A DNA stretch of 5,813 nucleotides, taken from the NCBI GenBank assembly GCA_043800545.1, contig JAZDMW010000011.1, forward strand, positions 1-5,813, given 5' to 3'. The position numbers and the translations under genes are program-made. The stretch comes from 1-14-0-20-39-34 sp043800545. Lineage in GTDB: Bacteria; Patescibacteriota; Patescibacteriia; Magasanikbacterales; UBA922. Below are positions 1 through 5,117 of the stretch, one piece after another. The notes below the pieces were generated by a model. It searched no databases. It was given only the letters and a program-made list of their open reading frames with translations, and was not told the DNA's origin. Each line of letters begins with the position of its first letter. Positions within the stretch are counted from its first letter, which is position 1.

Positions 1-1
1 C

Positions 2-30
2 TTGACAAATTTCCCCTCTTCTGCTAATAT
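2..30 (+). promoter_or_regulatory. sigma70-type promoter of rplA
   Basis: The -35 box TTGACA (2-7) matches the consensus exactly. A 17-bp spacer leads to TAATAT (25-30), which is preceded by TG at 22-23 and so forms an extended -10 element. Transcription would start near 37, leaving a leader of about 97 nt before the rplA ATG at 134. The promoter sits inside an open frame continuous with rplA, but promoter and leader structure argue that this stretch is not translated. Confidence 0.8.
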
Positions 31-36
31 ATGGTC

Positions 37-133
37 ATCATTTATGTGGGACTCTGCAATGGATACTCGGTCACCCGAGCGGTCTAACAGAGGCTATAAC
101 CACGACAGATACGCTGTATCTGGAACATTTTTT
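37..133 (+). promoter_or_regulatory. structured rplA leader, candidate L1 autoregulatory site
   Basis: Seen in the sequence: an outer stem CTCTG (52-56) / CAGAG (88-92), extendable through G50-C94 past one mismatch, encloses an inner hairpin CTCGG (66-70) / CCGAG (75-79) with a TCAC loop. The two stems are separated by an asymmetric internal loop, 57-65 on one side and 80-87 on the other. Known from the family: L1 represses its own mRNA by binding a two-stem/internal-loop site that mimics its 23S rRNA site. The stretch TCTGCAATGGA (53-63) resembles the E. coli 23S L1-stalk strand UCUGCAUGGAG as I remember it, differing mainly by one extra A. The opposite strand is less similar. That this is an L1 r-leader is an inference from position, topology and this partial match. 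Confidence 0.5.
106..122 (+). promoter_or_regulatory. perfect hairpin next to the rplA start
   Basis: CAGATAC (106-112), loop GCT (113-115) and GTATCTG (116-122) form a perfect 7-bp stem. Its last base overlaps the only Shine-Dalgarno-like bases of rplA, GGAA (122-125), and a run of six T (128-133) directly precedes the ATG. It could restrict ribosome access or act as a weak attenuator. The five bases between stem and T-run make it a poor intrinsic terminator, so the function is open. Confidence 0.45.
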
Positions 134-814
134 ATGTCATCAAAAAGAATGACAGAGTTAAATGCTAAAGTCGATAAGACAAAAGCTTACTCTATCGAAG
201 AAGCCGTTGCACTTCTAAAGGAAGTTGCAACTGCAAAATTTGATGAATCTGTAGAGATTCATGCAAACCTCGGAATTGATCCAAAAAAGAGTGATCAACA
301 AATCCGTGAAACCGTTGTACTCCCTCATGGTACTGGTAAAACAAAAAAAATTGCTGCTTTCGTTGGTTCAAACGATGAAAAGGCTGCAAGAGAAGCCGGT
401 GCTGATGTAATCTTTGGGGAAGAAGAAGTAAAAGAACTTGCAAAAACTGGTAAAATTGATTTCGAAGTCGCTGTTGCTACTCCAGAAATGATGCCTAAGA
501 TTGCCGTCGTTGCTCGTGTGCTTGGTCCAAGAGGACTCATGCCAAATCCAAAGACTGGTACAGTAGGACCTGATGTAGCAAAAATGATTCGTGAACTCAA
601 ATCTGGTAAAATTGCATACAAGAATGATGACACCGGAAATATACATCAAATCGTTGGAAAAATTAGCTTTGACGCAGACAAGCTCAAAGAGAATGTAGAA
701 ACCATGATTGAATCCTTAAAAAAAGTAAAACCAACTTCACAAAAAGGTATTTACTTCAAAGGACTCTACATTACAACAACCATGGGACCAAGTGTTAAAA
801 TCCAAATCGTTTAA
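134..814 (+). CDS. rplA: 50S ribosomal protein L1
   Basis: This is ribosomal protein L1 (uL1), which binds the 23S rRNA L1 stalk and helps release deacylated tRNA from the E site. In many bacteria it also represses its own mRNA. The 226-aa product is the usual family length. It shows the N-terminal helix KVDKTKAYSIEEAVALLKE (13-30), the signature LGPRGLMPNPKTGTV (130-144) in domain II, and the conserved C-terminal segment KGIYFKGLYITTTMGPSVKI (204-223). The frame stays open to position 2, but those codons overlap a promoter and a structured leader. ATG 134 gives a normal N-terminus, has a weak GGAA 8 nt upstream and has T at -1 like the other genes here; ATG 149 is an alternative. The gene lies between its own promoter and a terminator. 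rplK (L11), its usual upstream partner, is not within the 133 bases visible upstream. Confidence 0.97.
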   Translation: MSSKRMTELNAKVDKTKAYSIEEAVALLKEVATAKFDESVEIHANLGIDPKKSDQQIRETVVLPHGTGKTKKIAAFVGSNDEKAAREAGADVIFGEEEVKELAKTGKIDFEVAVATPEMMPKIAVVARVLGPRGLMPNPKTGTVGPDVAKMIRELKSGKIAYKNDDTGNIHQIVGKISFDADKLKENVETMIESLKKVKPTSQKGIYFKGLYITTTMGPSVKIQIV

Positions 815-819
815 CAAAG

Positions 820-848
820 AAAACCGCTGAAAGGCGGTTTTTTATTTT
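820..848 (+). terminator. intrinsic terminator of rplA
   Basis: AAAACCGC (820-827) pairs with GCGGTTTT (834-841) around the loop TGAAAG (828-833). T838-T843 and T845-T848 follow, interrupted by one A. A GC-rich stem plus U-tract six bases after the rplA stop is a classic Rho-independent terminator. It separates rplA from the next unit, whose -35 box begins in the terminator's T-run. Confidence 0.9.
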
Positions 849-875
849 GCCAAGCATTCCCCTATCTGTTATAAT
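847..875 (+). promoter_or_regulatory. sigma70-type promoter of the nucleotide-pool operon
   Basis: The -35 box TTGCCA (847-852) is followed by a 17-bp spacer and a perfect TATAAT (870-875), with TG at 867-868 giving an extended -10. The predicted start, around 882, is about 23 nt before the ATG at 905. The leader has no visible Shine-Dalgarno sequence. Since no terminator is visible downstream, this promoter may drive all genes to the end of the window. Confidence 0.82.
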
Positions 876-904
876 TTACCTGTATATTATTGATATTTTA
901 ATCT

Positions 905-1372
905 ATGCCAGGAAGACTTGATGCCATTACATGGGATGAATGTTTCATGCAGATGACGTATATTATTGCAAAGAGATCAAAAGATCCAAGTACACAGGTG
1001 GGGGCTGTCATTGTAAATGAAGAAAATGTAGTCGTTGGACTCGGGTATAATGGATTTCCAAGAAATATTGAGAATACGGATCTCCCTTGGGAACGCGAAG
1101 GAGATTGGCTCAATACCAAATATCCATATGTGGTACACGCCGAAGTGAATGCTATTTCTAATTCCAATGCAAAAACAAAAGGATGTAAAATATATGTCAA
1201 TCTTTTTCCTTGCAATGAATGCGCGAAAATGATTATACAAAATGGAATTACTGAAGTCATTTACGAGTCAGATAAATATCACGACGAACCAGCTTTTATT
1301 GCATCACGAAGACTTCTTGATGCTTCAGGAGTATTTCACCGACAGTACAAATCCCAATTTTATTTTAAATAG
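905..1372 (+). CDS. dCMP deaminase (deoxycytidylate deaminase)
   Basis: This zinc-dependent cytoplasmic enzyme deaminates dCMP to dUMP, feeding thymidylate synthesis. The 155-aa product carries the cytidine deaminase-fold zinc site: H78-A79-E80 (zinc ligand and catalytic Glu) and P102-C103-N-E-C106 (the two Cys ligands). The N-terminal DPSTQVGAVIV (27-37) and GYNGFPR (47-53) segments are typical of the dCMP deaminase family (ComEB/T4 Cd-like), rather than of free-cytidine deaminases. Length is normal. It is the first gene after the promoter at 847-875, ends in TAG, and is separated by one base from the kinase-like gene. A dUTPase two genes downstream supports a dUMP-producing role. Whether it has the allosteric dCTP/dTTP control known in the family cannot be read here. 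The start has no Shine-Dalgarno sequence, but a start here gives a normal N-terminus. Confidence 0.93.
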   Translation: MPGRLDAITWDECFMQMTYIIAKRSKDPSTQVGAVIVNEENVVVGLGYNGFPRNIENTDLPWEREGDWLNTKYPYVVHAEVNAISNSNAKTKGCKIYVNLFPCNECAKMIIQNGITEVIYESDKYHDEPAFIASRRLLDASGVFHRQYKSQFYFK

Positions 1373-1373
1373 T

Positions 1374-1928
1374 ATGAAAAAAGTTATTTTTGGTTTTACC
1401 GGACTTATTGCCTGTGGGAAAGGAACTGCAGCAAAATATTTAGAAGAAAAATACACCGCAAGTACCTATCGTTTTTCCACCATGCTTCGTGATGTCCTCG
1501 ATAGATTCTATCTCCCCCATACCCGAGAAAATATGGTGAGTATGTCAGAATATATCCGAACAAAACACGGAGAAGATATTATGGCAAAAACCATGGCAAA
1601 AGATGTAGAAAACGATACGAATGATGTTATTATTGTAGAAGGCATACGACGCATGGCAGATATTGAGTATTTGAACACACTGCCAAATTTTGTATTAGTA
1701 AAAATTGAAGCCACTCCAGAAAAACGTTATGAGAGAATTATACAACGTGGAGAAAATACAGATGACAATACAAAAACCTTTGAAGAGTTTTTAGCAGATC
1801 ACAAACGTCCGACAGAAATGACTATTCCAGAAGTCATGAGTCATGCGGGAGAAACTGTAAACAACGATACAAATATGCAAGACTTCCAGGATCAATTGGA
1901 TATTTTGGTAAAAAAATATACAGAATAA
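1374..1928 (+). CDS. P-loop nucleotide kinase-like protein (UPF0200/dephospho-CoA kinase-like)
   Basis: The 184-aa protein starts with a beta strand and a P-loop, G10-LIAC-G15-K16-G17-T18, which binds nucleotide phosphate. A Walker B-like strand, DVIIVEGIRR (84-93), follows, then FVLVKIEATPEKRYERIIQRG (106-126), a strand and Arg-rich region like the LID of NMP kinases. The segment order (P-loop, RFSTMLRD, VEGIRRMADIEYL, ATPEKRYERI) resembles the archaeal UPF0200 and dephospho-CoA kinase-like group. Exact substrate is unknown. Location between dCMP deaminase and dUTPase suggests a (deoxy)nucleoside monophosphate, perhaps dUMP or dTMP; this is inference. The frame is open back to 1242, but that part overlaps the deaminase gene. 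ATG 1374 places the P-loop at the correct distance from the N-terminus and leaves a 1-nt gap. No Shine-Dalgarno sequence is visible, so translation is probably coupled to the upstream gene. Confidence 0.8.
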   Translation: MKKVIFGFTGLIACGKGTAAKYLEEKYTASTYRFSTMLRDVLDRFYLPHTRENMVSMSEYIRTKHGEDIMAKTMAKDVENDTNDVIIVEGIRRMADIEYLNTLPNFVLVKIEATPEKRYERIIQRGENTDDNTKTFEEFLADHKRPTEMTIPEVMSHAGETVNNDTNMQDFQDQLDILVKKYTE

Positions 1929-1930
1929 GT

Positions 1931-2359
1931 ATGCAGGTGAAGTTACAAAAAATGCATGAAGATGCCATACTCCCCAACTATGCACATCCTGGAGATGTGG
2001 GAATGGATGTGTATTCACGAGAAGAAACCCACACCCTAGAACCGGGTGAAAGAAAAATTTTTTATACTGGTTTTGCGCTTGAATTCGATCATGGATATGT
2101 TGCTCGTGTTTGCGATAAAAGTTCTCTTCCAAAAAATCATGGAATTCATACACTCGGAGGAATTTTTGACGCTGGTTATCGTGGAGAATATAATGTTCAG
2201 CTCATCAACCTTGGACAAGAACCTGTAACAATAGAAAAAGGACAAAAAATAGCGCAAATAATCTTTTATCCGGTTATGATTGCTACTCTCGAAGAAGTAA
2301 CAGAGCTCAAGGACAGCTCTCGTGGCACAGGAAGCTTTGGAAGTACTGGAAAATTCTAA
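1931..2359 (+). CDS. dut: dUTP diphosphatase (dUTPase)
   Basis: It hydrolyses dUTP to dUMP and pyrophosphate, keeping uracil out of DNA and supplying dUMP for dTMP synthesis. Family members are usually homotrimers. All five motifs are visible in 142 aa: 1, HPGDVGMDVYS (19-29); 2, DKSSL (62-66); 3, GIFDAGYRGEYNV (77-89), with the catalytic water-activating Asp at D80 and the Tyr-Arg that follows; 4, KGQKIAQIIF (103-112); 5, RGTGSFGSTG (131-140), the mobile C-terminal arm that closes over the substrate. Motif 2 (KSS instead of RSG) and motif 5 (S where G is most common) deviate slightly from the textbook consensus but keep the key polar residues, so activity is expected. The gap to the kinase-like gene is two bases and no Shine-Dalgarno sequence is seen, which suggests coupling. 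Length is typical of a full-length single-domain enzyme. Confidence 0.95.
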   Translation: MQVKLQKMHEDAILPNYAHPGDVGMDVYSREETHTLEPGERKIFYTGFALEFDHGYVARVCDKSSLPKNHGIHTLGGIFDAGYRGEYNVQLINLGQEPVTIEKGQKIAQIIFYPVMIATLEEVTELKDSSRGTGSFGSTGKF

Positions 2360-2386
2360 TATTCACAAAATTTTAGCCTGTTATTT

Positions 2387-2578
2387 ATGAATATAGCCAC
2401 ACAATTGGAAAAAATAGAATCTCTCTTTTTGCAATATAAAAAAGAAATACAAAATTTTATTCTCGGCAGTCGGGAGATTTCTGTTGCGCAAGAAAATATT
2501 GTCCAAGAAGTAAAAGAACAGGCAGAAAAGAAAAAACTCCTTGATACCTATAAAAAAATATCCTCAATAAAAAAATAA
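2387..2578 (+). CDS. small helical hypothetical protein, 63 aa
   Basis: I do not recognise this protein. It is 63 aa, predicted almost wholly helical with heptad-like hydrophobic spacing: IATQLEKIESLFLQYKKEI, then ENIVQEVKEQAEKKKLLDTY. It ends in a lysine-rich tail. It has no Cys, signal peptide or membrane segment, so it is probably cytoplasmic and may form a coiled coil with itself or a partner. It lies 27 nt after dut and 9 nt before the large coiled-coil gene on the same strand, with no terminator between, so a role as a small partner of that protein is plausible but unproven. ATG 2387 lacks a Shine-Dalgarno sequence but has T at -1 like its neighbours. The short length lowers certainty that it is translated, though tight spacing and codon-like composition favour a real gene. 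Confidence 0.65.
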   Translation: MNIATQLEKIESLFLQYKKEIQNFILGSREISVAQENIVQEVKEQAEKKKLLDTYKKISSIKK

Positions 2579-2587
2579 CACATACGT

Positions 2588-4237
2588 ATGCCAGAAGAAA
2601 AAAAGAATAATACAGAAAAATTAAAATCTAATACGGATGAAAAGTTTATTGAGGATTATATAGAAAAAATATACAACGCAAATGAGGCATATGGAGACTA
2701 TGCTCATTTGGAAACCATGGACGAAAAAGTTGCTCGCCTTAAAAATCTTCGCAAAGAAACAATTGGAGGAAGAAAAAATTTACCAGAAGTATCGTTAAAT
2801 ATACAGGCGATAGACAAGGCCATTGAAATGGCAAAAGAACAACAGAAAGAAGAAAAAACAAAGACAAAGGAATCAAAAAAGAAATTCGGTATTGGTTTTT
2901 CTGGTTTTTTTAATAGAAAAAGCGAAAAAGAAATTACAGAAGCTGAAGAAAGAAAAACTCAGGGGAAAGAAGTCCGTCTTGAAGAAATGGCAAAAGGAAA
3001 CCGCTGGGAACGAGAATCTCTTCGTCTGGAACAAGAAGCTTATGACGAAAGAAAAGAACATGAAGCGAAACTCAAGGAACTTATAGCTCAGTTGGAATTG
3101 ATAGAAAAAGGTGATCCCCAACTAAAAGATTTGGTTGCAAAAGCAAAAAAGAACCTCCATGAATTAGAAAACATTAATACCACACACCATGAACTCATTA
3201 TTCGTGGACAAAATAATACTCGTACAAATCTTCTTGCTGAAATAAAAAAACTCCAGAATTATGTAAAAGGGGAACTCCCCGATCTCACAGAAGATGCAGT
3301 TGAAGAAACAGATGAAGGATACAATGGAGGTCCTCGTTTTTGGAATAAAGAGGGTGAAGTAAAACAAACAAGCAGAACAGAACAAAAATCAACTCCCCCA
3401 CCAATGCCTGATGAAAAAAAGGACGTAGTAGTTCCAGAAAAATTTACAGAAGAGGAAGAAAATTGGTTTGATGAGGGCGAGCGCATAGGGGAAAATACCA
3501 GCGAATCAATGACACCTTTCACAGAGTACTATGATAAATTTACCAAAGGTGAGGCTATTGAATTACCACCAAAAAATGCAGTACAATCCACGGAACTTGC
3601 AAAAGTAATCAAAAAACTTCAGGAAGAAGAGAAAACCTCTTTGATCTTTGATATGATACGCAAAACCTATGACGGATTCAATCCCGATGTGAAAAACTTT
3701 TGGCTACAATTCGGTGCAGATAAAATTCTCAAACAAATTGAAGAAGATCGTTTCTCTGCACAGCTTGGAGAAAAAAATATAACTACTCCACCTACTGATG
3801 AGGAAATAGAAGATTTTTATGTGAATATGCAGCACCAACAAAGGAAAAAACAAATACTTCGGGAAGCTATAAAAAATGATGATGCCACTCTGTATATACC
3901 AGATGATAAAGCAGAGCAAGAGGCACTCCGCGCTGTTATAAATGAGGCAGAAAAAAACAAAGATACAAAAGCTGGAAAAATATTCTACACACAACTGGTT
4001 AATGCAATTGATCGAGGTTATGATAGAACAGATATTGGAGAGAAGGCTATTTGGAATTCTCTCGGTGCAGGACACATAATAAAAAACCTACTTTCAAAGG
4101 AATTTGAAATTGAAAATGTCGATACTTCTGATGAAAATGACGCAAAAAAAATTACGGAAGAAGATGCAGAGAAAAGAATAGTCCTTCCAGTCACACGTAC
4201 GTTGGTTTATGATAAAAAACACCTATCCCAATCCTGA
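2588..4237 (+). CDS. large charged coiled-coil protein of unknown function
   Basis: No known family is recognised in this 549-aa, Lys/Glu-rich protein. It has no signal peptide or transmembrane segment, so a cytoplasmic location is likely. Visible regions: a charged helical N-terminus (1-60); a very Lys/Glu-rich stretch (82-99); a short Gly/Phe patch, FGIGFSGFF (100-108); a long probable coiled coil (about 112-230); an acidic, proline-containing linker (231-310) with KSTPPPMP (267-274) and ENWFDEGE (291-298); and a more globular helical part (about 311-510) with aromatic segments such as FWLQFGADKI (371-380). The linker motifs recur in the partial protein at the window end. The gene ends in TGA and overlaps the PP2C phosphatase start by 29 nt, so translational coupling is likely. 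It could be a scaffold or phosphatase substrate; that is inference from context and low-complexity linkers. Confidence 0.85.
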   Translation: MPEEKKNNTEKLKSNTDEKFIEDYIEKIYNANEAYGDYAHLETMDEKVARLKNLRKETIGGRKNLPEVSLNIQAIDKAIEMAKEQQKEEKTKTKESKKKFGIGFSGFFNRKSEKEITEAEERKTQGKEVRLEEMAKGNRWERESLRLEQEAYDERKEHEAKLKELIAQLELIEKGDPQLKDLVAKAKKNLHELENINTTHHELIIRGQNNTRTNLLAEIKKLQNYVKGELPDLTEDAVEETDEGYNGGPRFWNKEGEVKQTSRTEQKSTPPPMPDEKKDVVVPEKFTEEEENWFDEGERIGENTSESMTPFTEYYDKFTKGEAIELPPKNAVQSTELAKVIKKLQEEEKTSLIFDMIRKTYDGFNPDVKNFWLQFGADKILKQIEEDRFSAQLGEKNITTPPTDEEIEDFYVNMQHQQRKKQILREAIKNDDATLYIPDDKAEQEALRAVINEAEKNKDTKAGKIFYTQLVNAIDRGYDRTDIGEKAIWNSLGAGHIIKNLLSKEFEIENVDTSDENDAKKITEEDAEKRIVLPVTRTLVYDKKHLSQS

Positions 4238-5084
4238 GGAAATTCCAAAAGAACTCACAGACATGGAAGGAAAAACACCACTCGGAAATTATAAAATACA
4301 GAGTACCTACGGAGGCCCAGAATCGAAATACCAATGGAATGAAGATAGTGCACTTGTTCATGAGGGCACAGACTCACTCATTGTTTGTGTTATTGATGGG
4401 GCAGGTGGAAGTGGCGACGGGTTATTAGCATCACAAGAAGCCAATCGCATAATGTCAGATAACATCGAAGAAGGAAAAAACATGTTACAAACACTTTTAG
4501 AAGCGAATAAACATATAAATACACTCAATGAAACAAAAAGAAAAAAAGTGTATGCCACCTTTGCTGGAATAGAATATTTGAAAGATGGAGATATTTCCAT
4601 ACTTGCGTTAGGTGATGCACGCGCACTTACACTTCGAAACCATAAAACTCTTCAAGAAGGTACCTCAACACTGGACAACCTGGCACAAAAACTGACTCGT
4701 GACAGAAACAATCCTGCAGATTTTTATTCACATCCAAAGAAAAAAATTATTCTTTCAAGTTTGGGATTTCAAACAAAAAGTGAGGAATTCTTGCCACAAG
4801 ACAAAACATTTACTCCACAAAATGATGATAGAATAATCCTAGCTTCAGATGCACTTTGGGATGTCATGAGTGATTACGAAATAGAGGAAATCTCTAAAAA
4901 CTCTAAAACAGCAAAAGAAATGGAAGATAAACTCTATCAAGCTGTATTTGAAAGAAATAATGCAGGAAACACAGAATTTCTAATCAAAGAAAAGATTGGG
5001 GAAACAATACAAGACATCCCTTATACTGTAAAAAAAGGTTTTGGAGATAACATAACTATTGCAATAGTAGAAATCAAAGTATAG
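4209..5084 (+). CDS. PP2C-family Ser/Thr protein phosphatase
   Basis: This 291-aa PPM/PP2C phosphatase removes phosphate from Ser/Thr residues using two or more Mn2+/Mg2+ ions. All main motifs are present: NED (44-46), the first metal-binding acid region; VIDGAGGSGDG (61-71), the DGxGG metal loop; ALGDARALTL (133-142), matching GDSR; LASDALWDVM (211-220), matching SDGLWD with Gly replaced by Ala; and GFGDNITIAIVEI (277-289), with the metal Asp of the DN motif. No membrane or sensor domain is fused, so it appears a free cytoplasmic enzyme of near-minimal length. No Ser/Thr kinase is in the window. ATG 4209 overlaps the preceding gene by 29 nt and has T at -1. An alternative, ATG 4263, would shorten the N-terminus by 18 aa without touching a motif. 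Neighbours suggest the coiled-coil protein or the downstream acidic protein as substrates; this is unproven. Confidence 0.93.
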   Translation: MIKNTYPNPEEIPKELTDMEGKTPLGNYKIQSTYGGPESKYQWNEDSALVHEGTDSLIVCVIDGAGGSGDGLLASQEANRIMSDNIEEGKNMLQTLLEANKHINTLNETKRKKVYATFAGIEYLKDGDISILALGDARALTLRNHKTLQEGTSTLDNLAQKLTRDRNNPADFYSHPKKKIILSSLGFQTKSEEFLPQDKTFTPQNDDRIILASDALWDVMSDYEIEEISKNSKTAKEMEDKLYQAVFERNNAGNTEFLIKEKIGETIQDIPYTVKKGFGDNITIAIVEIKV

Positions 5085-5117
5085 ACATATCATTTTCTGT
5101 CCTAAAATTTTATCACT

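Noticed and set aside
2..133. N-terminal 44-codon extension of rplA starting at TTG 2
   Set aside because: The region contains a near-consensus promoter and stable hairpins. The encoded residues do not look like L1, and ATG 134 gives the normal L1 length.
192..649. Minus-strand frames opposite rplA
   Set aside because: They have low-complexity or Phe/Ser-rich translations typical of antisense reading, and they overlap a conserved gene.
898..1260. 120-aa minus-strand frame opposite the dCMP deaminase
   Set aside because: It is the antisense shadow of a gene with clear zinc-site motifs, and its hydrophobic look comes from complementing AT-rich codons.
1242..1373. Extended kinase-like frame starting at 1242
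   Set aside because: It overlaps the well-supported dCMP deaminase in another frame, and the extra residues precede the P-loop strand that should begin the fold.
2046..2228. 60-aa plus-strand frame inside dut
   Set aside because: It lies wholly within the dUTPase gene in a different frame and has no recognisable motif; it is a shadow frame.
2362..2387. Possible promoter before the 63-aa gene (TTCACA ... TATTTA)
   Set aside because: The spacing of 14 bp is wrong, and the start of transcription would fall inside the coding region.
2823..3086. Lys-rich 87-aa frame inside the 549-aa gene
   Set aside because: It is an out-of-frame reading of A-rich coding sequence with no independent support.
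4235..4237. UGA recoded as glycine (code 25)
   Set aside because: Conserved Gly residues in L1, dUTPase and PP2C use GGN. Read-through here gives only a short unrelated tail, and the next gene starts just upstream in another frame.
5082..5108. Possible promoter TAGACA-15-TAAAAT before the last gene
   Set aside because: The spacer is short at 15 bp and the region is AT-rich, so such matches are expected by chance. Read-through from upstream explains expression equally well.
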